64,000 nucleotides of DNA from Lanius collurio (Eukaryota; Chordata; Aves; Passeriformes; Laniidae), in the NCBI GenBank assembly GCA_020086605.1, contig JACBWW010000012.1:15384698-15448697 (forward strand), given 5' to 3'. The position numbers and the translations under genes are program-made. The notes beneath the pieces were generated by a model. That model was given only the letters and a program-made list of their open reading frames with translations. It searched no databases and was not told where the DNA came from. This document shows positions 49,972 to 61,900 of this stretch, in pieces (position 1 is the stretch's first letter; each line of letters begins with the position of its first letter).

Positions 49972-52900
49972 GTAATACACTAAAGAATGACTCTTCAAGT
50001 TGATAGCAAAATTGGTTTTTTACATTTATTACCAATGTCAGAGAGAGATGAAGCAGTGATGAAATTTTTTTCTAACTAGGAATTATCATTAGGGATAACA
50101 TGGTGTGTTTATATGAAACTTGTATTTATAACTACAATAGAAGAGTTTTCCTAAAACAATGCAAAATTTAATGCAGCAGCTCATTAAATTTTGGGTTTGT
50201 TCATGCATTCTGAGGTTTNCACTCCCATCATTCTGACAAAAAACAAGATCACAAAGAGTATATGCTCATAGTTTCCTGTTTCCTATATGTATATATTTTT
50301 TTTTTTCAGAATGCAACATAGATCTTTCTATAGCAATTGATATTTCAAGGCTCATGCAGCCAGTGCCCACAATGCTTCTGAAACAGAGACTGCAAGCATT
50401 CCTCCCCAGACTTCTACTACAGATGAAATCACTGCCAAATACCAGCTGTAATGCTCCAGTTGACATTGGGTTCAAGTTCCAAGTATTGGCATGGAACAAA
50501 CAATTGATCTTTGACTCTGGTTTTGAAGACTATAATGAAGAGATAATCCAGAGGTTCTTAGATGCACAGATGACTGAGGACACCTACCTGAATGCAGACT
50601 TCTTGCAGGCACTTGAGGAGAACTTCTTTAATGTGACCTCTGCTAAAGTTAAGGTAACTTAATGGTATGAACATGTATCTTGGAAAATTAGACAGTTTGG
50701 TATTTACAGACTCTCCAGAAGGACAAAAAAGTAGCTCAGGAATAGATGATGCTAATAAATAGAATCACAGAATGGTAGAGATTAGAAGGAATCCCTGGAG
50801 GTCACCTTCTTCAATCCATCTGCTCAAGAAGGGTCAGCTAGAGCAGGCCATCCAGGGCCATGTCCAGATGGCTTTTGTTTCCCTCCAGGAATGGAGACTT
50901 CTCAACATCTCCAGGCAGCCTGTGCCAGTGCTCAATCACCCTTGTGTTTTCTTAAGTTTATATAGAACTTCCTGTTTTTTCGTTAACCTGATATAACCTG
51001 ATATATCAATTCCAATTTCCTAGGCACTCCTGTACTGAAGTGGTACCCAGAACATTTGGCTTAATACATGTGATGATGAGGATTCACACAGACAGACAAT
51101 CTTTTTATATCTACCATGGAATGATTGTACTTTGGGTAGTGGAAAGTAGTTTTCTTTTATTCCTGAAAGGAAACTGCTTTCTTATTCCTGATTCTATATC
51201 TTTGTCCAGAATAGTGACAGCTCAAAGCAGAAGTCACAGAAAAAGGTCATCTGAGAGACTTGTTCACAGAAGTTCATTCATGTCATTAATTTTTGAATTT
51301 CAGATTTTCAAAATTGTCAAATAATTTAAAATAACAAAGCTGAGTTCTACTTAACAGCTAACAGATGATCAGGAAAATCTGCCTAGATGCTGCAGTTAAT
51401 TCATCCATCTTGAAGTGAGGTGAAGGAAGGAGCATAAAGCTTCATCCAATCTCTTCTGAAATGAGTGGGGATTCTTTCAACCTGGGTTCAAGAAATTCAG
51501 ATCTCATTGAAGCATTTCAGAATCAGTGCCTTGCCAATTTATTCTAAATAAAGCACTGACTCTGTACAGCACTGAGCATGTCCTGTAGTAGCTGTTTGAA
51601 TATTAGCGCTTACTAAGGTGTCCATGCAGAAAGACCTTCCTACTAAAGAAGTACTGGTTAGTTCTTGCAAAATACATAAGGGGTTTCCTCTTCCAACTTT
51701 ATTTTCACTTTTATAAAAAGTGAAAATAAAAAAAGTCATTTTAATCTGACATGGAGTAAGGAAGCCATATTACAAATTCCCCTGCTTTCAGATGAAAGTT
51801 GACATTCTACTTTTTACAGCACTTGCATAGGTGTGTGTGTCTTATCAATTTAGGTTGTCATTTTGTGTATATTTAATGGAGTTTTTTTCCAAAGATTTCT
51901 TAAAATTTCTGAACAGGGAACGCAACTGCACAAGATTTTGCTTCTACTGAGTCTCAGAGAACTTGTTTGACATAAAAGTAAAAGCAGTGCTTTTTCCCTC
52001 CTATGTGCCAATTCTGGAGATCAGCATCAAGCAAGGCTCCTTTCTGCTTAGGCATTATTACTATAAATATATATGCTGCATATCTCACCACTTTACCAGT
52101 GGATTAATATTCCTCTCGGAAACTGTTTGTGTACAAGTTGAAAGTACAAGGCTTTAGAATGCACATGAAATCGCAATTTAATCTTCCTAGAATCCTGAGC
52201 AATAACATGCTTATTCTGTAAAGATTATTAGTTATAAACCTCATCAAGCACCATGATTCTCTGTTGGTTGAATTTCTTCTTTTCTTTGTTATTTGTTTGC
52301 TTAGCAGCAAAAAAGCTGGACCTAGTTTCAGCATTTTCAACAAAACATGACTTGGATGTTTTCCAACAAGAACTTGATATAAACAAATGCTTTGTAAACA
52401 TAATAATGTATCTTTATATATATTTACACATGATGCCCAAAGTAACACTCCACATTCCCTCTTCCTCATGTTTTTAAAATGGAGATTGTAGAAAAAACAA
52501 TCAAGCCCAAGCCTACAGTGTTGTCTCTAACAACCTGTGATGTGTTCACCCATCCATGGTCCAGGTCTCCGCTGCTATCACACAGAGCTTGAACAAGTTT
52601 AGCATTTGTACCTGTGCCTCCATATTGTATGTTTAGGAACTTACCAGTTCCTAAAGTTAGGTCTAACTTAAATTCTTGTCTCCTAGCTGCTTTAGTTACA
52701 GAAGTGGGATGTTTGATGTGGCAGTCGTTTCATTTGCTTTTGTCACCCATGGAAAAATTTACCCTAACAAAAGTAATGGAGTTTGCGTTGGTCAAAGCTG
52801 TGCCTTGCATAGGGAATGTAAAATATGAATGGTGGGAAGGAAGACGCTCTAACTGTGCTTGTCCACTTGTTGGTCAGAGAGCTTAGGAGGATTTTAAGTC

Positions 52901-55900
52901 ATTACCATTGGGGACTGGACACAGCTTACCTGTGCAGCTTCTTTCTGAGCAAACTAATCCCCTCTGTGAGTGGTACCTGAGAAGTCTTCTGTTGATTTGA
53001 AGAGGGAATTGGAGGAGAGAAATGAGAAGAGACTGATAGCTTGAAGGGAAATTGTAAGGAATAGTACTTTCCTCCATCCTGGAAGAGACTTAGACTCTTT
53101 GACCTGAAAAGATGGAAATATAGGCAATACAAATTAATAACATCCTGAAGCAAGTGAAACCTTATGTCTTAAGAAGGAAACCTGTCAGAGAATGGAGCAA
53201 GGTGATGTACTGCCTGTGTGGAAGGGGCAAAAGGACATAAATATCTGCGTGGGGAGAGGATTAGACCCAGAGTGGATGCACTTACTGGGGTGGCTCAGTT
53301 GACAGCCAATGGGAGCTGCTCTTGCAGATACAGGAAAATTTGTTCACTCTATATTCTTCTCCACATTCACATATAAGAGAACTCTTAAGAGAAGTTTTTC
53401 AGTAGGTAAGTTGTAAAAGAATTTTTCTTCTACCTTGCATGCTAAGAAGATGACAGATATAATATAATAGCCATTCTATGTTCAGCAAGAAAAGTCCTTC
53501 AAATGCTATCAGGGAAGAGATGCTTTTGTATTTTGTTCTCGTTCCTCACTACCCTTTTCCAGCACACATTTAAGATCTACCACAGCATAGTGCAATTTGA
53601 CCATCTCATAGCCATTTCTCCATGTGAGCTGTACTTTCCACAAAGACTGAACTTTCGGTCCCTTTGCTATTGACTTGACATTACTCCCTTTCCTGACAGG
53701 TTCTGTTAGTATTTTCGGATGGGCTGGATGATTCACTGGAGGACCTGAAGAAAGCAGCAGATTCACTTCGCTTTAGAGGTATTATTACAGTACTGTGTTG
53801 GTGCTCCAGCCTCCTGCTACCAAAGGCCTGATGTACAGCTCCCCCATTGCAACTTTTCCATGTAACACTGCCTCCATGCTCATGGGGCATTGCCCAGGGG
53901 TCCCTGGCAGTGTTTTTCCTTCTCCATGTGAAGCCGTGTACATGATGATTTGTCAGTATTTGGCAGATGACACCAGAAAAATGCCTAGTGGGGGCTGAGG
54001 TTTTAGTTTCTGGAGTCCAGCTCCAGCAGCTGGAGTAATTCAGGACAGACCCCTCTCACTGATGAGAACAGCACCAGAGGTTAGATATAACTCTGACTTC
54101 TCTAGGAAAAAGCAGGTTTAAGCTTGTGTTTGGGCACTGAGTAGCAGACTGGTCTGACAGCTGGGGAGAGAAGTCAATTGGAAAATTAGTGGTCTGGATT
54201 TTTCTCTCATACATTTTTCTCAATAGATTGCTTTCTTTTAATGTACTGTGTTGAAGACACAAAATATAAGTCCTTTAGGGAATTGCTATTATTCAAATTT
54301 ATATTGTTGGTTAACAGTATGTTTCAGGTATTCACTAATTTAAATCTGTGCTTATGTTGAAGGTCTTGATGCACTTCTATTAGTTGGCCTGGACAATACA
54401 CAGAACTTGACTGAATTTTGGGAAATAGAGTTTGGCCGAGGGTTTGGATACAACACACCTCTGAGTGTTGGGTTTGCAGATATTGCAAACATCTTGCAGA
54501 GAAACCTTGTAAGTCCTTCTGTGATATAAAAAAAAGGGAGGGGGAATTAGTCTTTGTTTTATGATTAATATATGTAAACAAAATGTTTCTTGTAATTTTT
54601 CAGGATACTGTTGCAGAAAGAAAATGCTGTAGGGTTATTTGTAAGTGTCTTGGAGAAAATGGTGATCGTGGTGTCCGGGGAAATCCTGGAAGGAAGGTAG
54701 GAGGTCTAAGATAGACATTACATAAGAATTGCTTCATTTTTCAAAGTGTTTCTGTTTTTTGTAGTATTTCAGAACATGCATGCATGTCTCCATAACATTT
54801 AATGTTAGGACAGATGAAGGAGTAACATGAAATGGGATCCTTTCTCTGCTGCATGCTTCTGTGCAAAAGTATTTTTGTAATGGAAATGATTTGTGCATAT
54901 AAAAATCATTAAGCACTCCTCTACACCAATTCAGCCCAAAATGAGAGGGATTAAAAAAATTAAGTCTAACTAATCAAGAGGCTTATTATCTATTGGGAAT
55001 GAGAAACTTCCAAATGACAAGCTGAGAGTGGAAAATAATCCTTTTTCACTAGGTATGTGCCTTATCCTTTTGTGACTGGTTAGTTCAAATATCCTTTTCT
55101 GTAAGTCTGTTTTGATCCAAAAGGATTACCTCTTTTAAGATTTTAAATTGTTTAAGTATTTTTGAATATTACGGATATCACTACTTCTACAGCATGCTAG
55201 TAGAATTCATTATTAAGGTTTTTAATATATGTAATCTCTATTTGACTACTATTCATTCCATTATTTCAACTTATTCCAGTAGCATGTGAGATAAATGATA
55301 TCTGCAGTTCACACTCTTCAGTTATGTGGCTGCAGTTAAATGAAGTTTTGGTTATCTCTTAACAAAAGTGTAGTCTTCTAAAACTTCTTCATAAACCAAT
55401 TTAACAATTTCTTCCATTACTCTTGTTGATTTTCTTACACCTTTCTGCTTAATTAAAAGGCTAGATTGAGGTGCTTAGACAGTGCTCAGAATGTTCATAG
55501 TTGTTTTGCAACTAGAAATTCCCTTTGTTCCAATTTCTCTCTTCTCAAGGTTTTGCCCTAAAGGTATGATATTTGCATGACTTCCAACACAAATTTAAAA
55601 TGTTCCTATTTGTTTGCAAAGCATTGCAATAACTTTGTCCTAACAAGTTTCCAACTCCTTATATTTTTCATTTCACCTTAGAATTTCATTACTGTGTAAT
55701 GCTTCCTTTTCCAAATCACTACAAAGATGTTTAATTTGACCAAGTATCCCAATGAGCTTTGTTAAGCTATCAGAGAGTTTCCTGAAATAAAAACCTGAAA
55801 TTTTATAATGAACATTGTTTTTTCCTTGGGTTTGTGTTTGGGGTTTTTTTCACATCCCTGTCAAATACATTCAGGGAATGTTTTCTATCTCTAAGTGCAT

Positions 55901-58900
55901 AATAATCTGATAGAGATGAACCCAGTGTGTTTGGAGAACAGTGTTACTTATCTTTTAAATTCTCATTTTTCAGGGAAGTGCAGGTTACAGAGGATCTCCT
56001 GGCCATCCTGGTGAGGAAGGTGGGATTGTAAGTAAACATTTACCTTCCTTCTATGATGACATTAGTTGGTGTCTGAACCTGTCTACGCTTATTCACCAAG
56101 TACCCATCAGTGTTAACCCAGAAAGTGTTAAAGGAACAGGTAAATATACAGATCTGTTTCTCTGTGGCTCTGCACCTCACCACACATAGTTACTCACTTA
56201 AAAAACTCCTCACCAAATGTGGGTTAGTTATTCAGTTAAAAAAAACAACCCACCTTCAAGTACAGACATTTCAGTTGGAGATTGACAATGCAGTATAAAC
56301 ATGGCATGATAGTGAAAGTGAAGAACCAGATGCAACTCAAATTAGTAACTGATGTTCTCTTATGGCCTATATGAAAATTTCTGTGTGACTTGTATTTGTG
56401 TCTTTAGTGCACCGAATGGTGATACAGGTCTGTCTTTCTTTAGTCTTATGTGATGAATTAACCAGTAATTGTCATTGTATGGATGACATTGAACACTTTC
56501 TTTTGTTTCTTAGGGAGAGAGAGGCCCAGCTGGTTTCAGTGGGACTCAAGGAGACAGGGGATGTCCAGGTGTCAGAGGCCATAAGGCAAGTATGTAACTT
56601 TGAAACATTTCCTGATGTTGTTTCCCACAAACCTGTTTTCTGTGCTGGGAACAAATCCCTGTGCTGTCCTCCTGAAGCATGGATGAACAGCAAGGTACAG
56701 CTATAAGAATGGCAGACAGTGTTTGCTGTCTCATTTTGAAAGGTATTTTGTATAACCCAGGTAGGGTTGAATGGCTCAGGATTTTGCTGACTACGCAACT
56801 TGATGGTGACTTTTTTCACCACCAGCTCCCGGGTGGCCTTAGTTAAAGCTATAAAGCTTTATGGAATGGGAATGAAAATAAAGCCTGTACTGTCTTCCCA
56901 GAGAAAAGCAGTAAATCCTATACGTGGCAGTAGAGGGTTTTACAGTAGGGTTGACCAATACTGAGCCCAGCATACCTCTGCACATCAAACTATTTTGCCC
57001 TGCTTTTCAAGCCCCCAAAAAATACTTTAACCAATTTTCATCTATATTTATTTTCAATTCCAGGGGGCCAGAGGCTATAGAGGAAGTCAGGTATGTGGTT
57101 TTGTGTGTGATCAATTTTCTTTGAGAACAGTGTTCTGCTTCCTTTTAAGTCCATGTTACCCTGTAAAATGAAATTATCAACAAAGAAGGAAAATAGCATA
57201 AAAACTTCACAGCACTTAATATACTTTTGCTATGGTTATGTAAGAATGGATTTAAGATACCTATCACATTAATCAAAATCAGCAGTAATATTTGTATTTT
57301 TATAACACTGCAGTCATAATTTATTTATTCTATCTGATGGGAAAAGGATTTATTTACTGACTAGTTTGAAAATCTGTTAAGGTGGTAATTCTGGTCAGCT
57401 GAATTTCACTCTAATTCTTGAGGAAGAGGAGCAGAGGGAAAAAAGCGTGTGAATAATATTTATTGGGGGTTTGGACAGCGTTTTCACTAGATCATTATTG
57501 TCATATTGTCAATATCCAAACTTCTCTTCAAATTGTGTTTGTCTTCTCATCTGCTAATATTACAAGTCTGCTTATTAACCTTTCAAATATACCTGTTCAT
57601 CAAGGAGATATTGTCACCAACTCCTTAATAAAATGTGAAGCCTGGAAGACAATGATCTATAATGGTAATAATTTCCAAGCCACAGTGATTAAAATGAAAT
57701 TAACATGTATTGAATGCTTTGATACAAAACCACTTCTGAAAAAGTCTCATGAGCCTCAAATACTCAGATGTTTGCCTCCATAACTGAACAGTTGTGAGAA
57801 AGTTCAGAGAATCTTTCTGAAACCTCAGCTCTATTTAAAGTACTCTGTACTAACTTTTTAATCTTCTCATGTGTTTCTCTTTCCTTTTCAATTTTTTCCT
57901 GTGTTCTCTGAAGTAATTTGTCCTCCTTCAAGTATCCAAAACATCTGATTATAGAAGAGGGAGACTACTTGCTGATGATTTCAATCTGTCAAAGTTGAAT
58001 AGTGCAGTAGGAGTTACCAGGTGCACAAACTATGCTGAAATCCAATGAATATGTGAATATCTTCATTATGTTGTGTCATTATATCCACAAATTTTATTTT
58101 AACTAGAAGTGTGAAACTTTCAACACATAAAAAATGTGATTCAATTGTGCTAACTTAGTAAGGTTGAGGCAGTTTATTGAAGTTATTGAAGTCTGCACGG
58201 CATTTTAGCATAGCTATTTGGAGAAAAGGCAATACTGAATATTTAATGGTATGAAGTTTGGCTCAGGTTTTCTGAGGTAGTAAATGACTGATGGAAAAAA
58301 TAACACTTCAATAAAAGTCATGATTACTTAGTGCTCAAAATTTTTCTGGAATGCTTATTCAAGAAATTCTTGTTTGTGACGTTTTAATCTTATCAAAATG
58401 TACAGCCAGCTGTTTTTCTTATAGTAGATATAGAACTGTTTTAAATGAAAGTTCTTTCTCAGGAATTTTAACTTGCTGGTTTTGCAAAGTCAATTTAGGA
58501 TCAAAACCTACAAAGCAATTGTATCTGTGGTCTCCATCAGAGTGGAACTCCTGATGGTTTTAACTTGTTCTTGTGCCACTTTCAGTATTTTTTGAATATC
58601 ATTTCAGCTTTCTGGTTAGTTGTCTCTGCTAAATTAATTTCTTACTACAAATTAAAATGCCACAGTTAATCCTTCATTTTTATCCTAAAAAAGAAAAATT
58701 GAAGAGATTTCAAAATATCCTTTAAAAATTGACTGTGTTATTTGGCTGGGTCTGAAACATTGTGGAGCATACATAAATTAAATAAAATTCTCACAGTTAT
58801 AACTTTATTTAGATGCCTCGCACGAGTTAACACTGCAAATCCCTTTAAGTCTGGGATGGGTGTTTTGTGGGAAAATGACTTCCATATATGTTTGCAATAT

Positions 58901-61900
58901 GGTGACCCATTTTTGCAGGCAAAGGGAAGAGAAAAGTAATGGGAATCTGAAAGGGACAGTGACTGATACTTATGTAGCAAGTATCACATTGCTGAAAGAG
59001 TTATGAAGTCTCTTTAAAAATCCTAAAGTCTAAGATCAGTCTTCTGTAATTATTTTTAATCCCGGTTATTCTTCCTGGTTTTTCAATCCACTGTTCATGT
59101 TACAAAACTATGTAAAAAGCAAAAAAGCCCAAACCAAACACATATAATGGTTGAAATCAGCAATACAAGGTTATCAGCATGATAGATCAAATACTAGTAG
59201 TTATATTTTGGAATATATTTAGATTTTGAAGGTGCTGCAGTTGGAAAAAGATTTGAAAGCTTAAAGAAGGAAAAGCAGAATTTAAATCTATATAAATAGA
59301 TCCTATATAATAGATTTCTATATGGAAATCTATAATTTAGATAACTGTTTCTCTTATTAAGGGTCCTTAACAATTAGTTGTTTTAGACATTCTTAATTGA
59401 AATATGAGCTATTAATTCAAATTTATAGTTATTATTCTTAATTATTCTTGCTAACCATTAAAAACTACAGATCTTATTTAAGTTTCCAAATGCAGGGTGA
59501 ACATTTCTTTTGTTGCTCAAAGAGACAAGTGGACTAATGCTAACTGGCTTTTTTTTTCCTTATTTTACTACAGGGTGAACATGGTGAGAGTGGATTTGAT
59601 GGCACTGATGGAGAGCAGGTAATCATTTGTTTAAATGTGCAGTGCTATTAAAGATACCAACCTCAGGCTTCAAAGGTACAGATTTTGGGCCTTGAATGGG
59701 TTTCAATGATGAACCAAAATTCTGTTGTTGGGCATTTAGAATTCCATATCTGATTGAAGCTGGATTCTGCCAGACAAAACGTGAGAACCTGATTTAGCAG
59801 AAAGAGCAACCATGAATTTTTTCTTTCTTTCCTCTTTCTGAATCTAGGGAGAACGTGGATTTCCTGGACCTTCTGGAGACAAAGGCAGCAGAGGAAAATG
59901 GGTGAAGTACCCTTTACAGTAATGTTTACATTTTATTGAAACATCTTTCCAAAGTGTAATGCTGTCTGTAAAGCCTGTGAGTTGTTTTTAATAGCTGCCT
60001 GTTCTCTAATAAGCTGTCACTCCTGCTCTGAATCAGCCTTGCTCCACTGGCTTCAGCAGATCTGGCCCTCCACTGCCACAGATACTATTTATACTTGTAC
60101 CTGAATTTTTTGTGGTCTTTTTATGGATTTAGGGCATAAAAGGCCCCAGAGGAGAACCAGGTGAACGAGGAGAATCTGGTCTAAGAGGAGATCATGTAAG
60201 TGCATTCCTTTATTTTTGTTATATTTCACTGATTTGCCCCTCAATTTTGGGATGGAGATGTTTGAAATGTGATATGAAGAGTTTTTCACAGTCCTAGATA
60301 ATGCAGTCCTCTGCAAGATGAATGGCATATTCTAGCAGTTCTGAACTTTTTAGATGTAGGTGGACTGATGTGTTTTGATATGTTGCTTGGAAGCAGGTTT
60401 TTAAGCCGCAGGTCTCACGCTCGTTTCTTGAATTTTTGGTTTGTTTGTTTTTGCCAGAGGCAACACAACTCCTTTTGAGGCTACTTGTCATAGAATCATA
60501 GAATGACTTGGGCTGAAACAGACCTTAAAGATGAGCTGGTTCTGCACGTCCTGCCATAGGCAGGGACACCTCACACTAAACCAGATTATCTAGTGAAAAG
60601 ACCAGGTGGACTAGATCACTCTTCTCTGTTGGTTCCCACCCTACAGGGGAGTTTTAGATCACTTGAAAACCCTGTGCACTGACTCTTGGTTAGCAATTCA
60701 TAATGATGCAAGGCAAGTTACTTCTTCATGTTCATATTTTTTCCTTGCATACTCAAGAGACCTATATAAATGCACTCCCTGAGGACTAAAATTCCAGTGC
60801 AGATGGCACACTTCTTGTGTCACAACTTTGTCTTTTCACAAGTATTTCAAAGACTTTGTTCCCAGCAATCATATATTGTGCTGGCTCCTGTCTTTAATGC
60901 TTATATTGAAATGCTCGGGTGTCATGGTAATTTGCCTCTTTGAGAGATAGGATTTCACCTGATCTAGTATTAAGTGGCCAAATGGAACTCCATTCTAGTG
61001 TAATCCCCTATCTGAAACTCATGGGTTATGATCTTAACTCTGTTAGCCATATTGAATCAACCAGAAAAGTTTCACATTTTCAGTTTAATTTGTTGCCCAT
61101 TAGTAATTTTGCTTTTAATCTCTGAGGAAAAGAACTTTGTGGACTTTGCAGAACATCCTATATAGCGTTCTTACAAGCAGCTTAATTTAAAATAGCCTTT
61201 TTAGTTCTTGCTATCCACAATTACAAATTTAATTAATTCTATTTCTGTATCATGTGTCTGTAGTCAAAGTAATAAATGTGTGGTAACTGAAAATTCTGAG
61301 CTTTCCATTGATCTTTTTCAGGGAGATTCTGGAGCTAACAATGATGTTGTTGGTCCAAAGGGTGAAAAGGGAAACTTGGCACCACAAGTAAGCAGGTTGT
61401 TCTATTTTATGGGGAGAGGATTTGCATAATTGCTAATTTCTATTGGTTGTCCAGTGACCAAGGAGGTTTGTTTGCATTTTGCCTTTAGTGTTTGTCTGCA
61501 ACACAGAAAGCCTCAGGAGATGCTTGATATAGTAAAAAAAGAAAGAAAAAGTTTAAAAATTACTATGGAAATAGTCTCATAATATAGAGCTAAGGGGAAA
61601 TATGAATTTAGTGTAACTATATTTTTCTGCCAGAAATTTACATCATTAACCTGAGAGGCTTCAAGAAATGGGTTGTAAGGGTACTGTTAAAAATCATACT
61701 GGGAAAAATGCACAGGGTACCAACAGGCTGTACTCATTTTGTTATGGAACTGCTATTGCCTCAGGGTGGTGGGTAAACTCCATTTTGATCTGTAAATAGA
61801 GTATAAGAGCTGGGATATGTGCTTTTCTTGTGATGTTTGAGTTTTAACAGGTGTTTGAGCAAAACTGCAAGAAGAAAAGCATAACAGAACAGCATGGCTT

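Larger units (their letters stand above)
50654..53699 (+). other. Collagen VI-like intron 2
   Basis: The largest intron, within the VWA coding part. It contains a CR1 fragment and a perfect 15-bp hairpin. No missed exon is needed, since the flanking exons join in frame within one VWA domain. Confidence 0.8.
53779..56513 (+). other. Collagen VI-like introns 3 to 6
   Basis: Intron 3 (53779-54362), intron 4 (54509-54603), intron 5 (54697-55973) and intron 6 (56028-56513). No repeat family or extra exon is supported. Confidence 0.7.

Noticed and set aside
53930..54000. Short stretch resembling a CR1 segment (TTTGGCAGATGACACCAGA)
   Set aside because: The match covers only about 20 bases and the flanks do not follow the CR1 order.
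56586..56595. GT donor at 56590 as the end of collagen exon 7
   Set aside because: It gives a 76-bp exon that shifts the frame and destroys the Gly-X-Y register with exon 8. The GC donor at 56586 keeps both.
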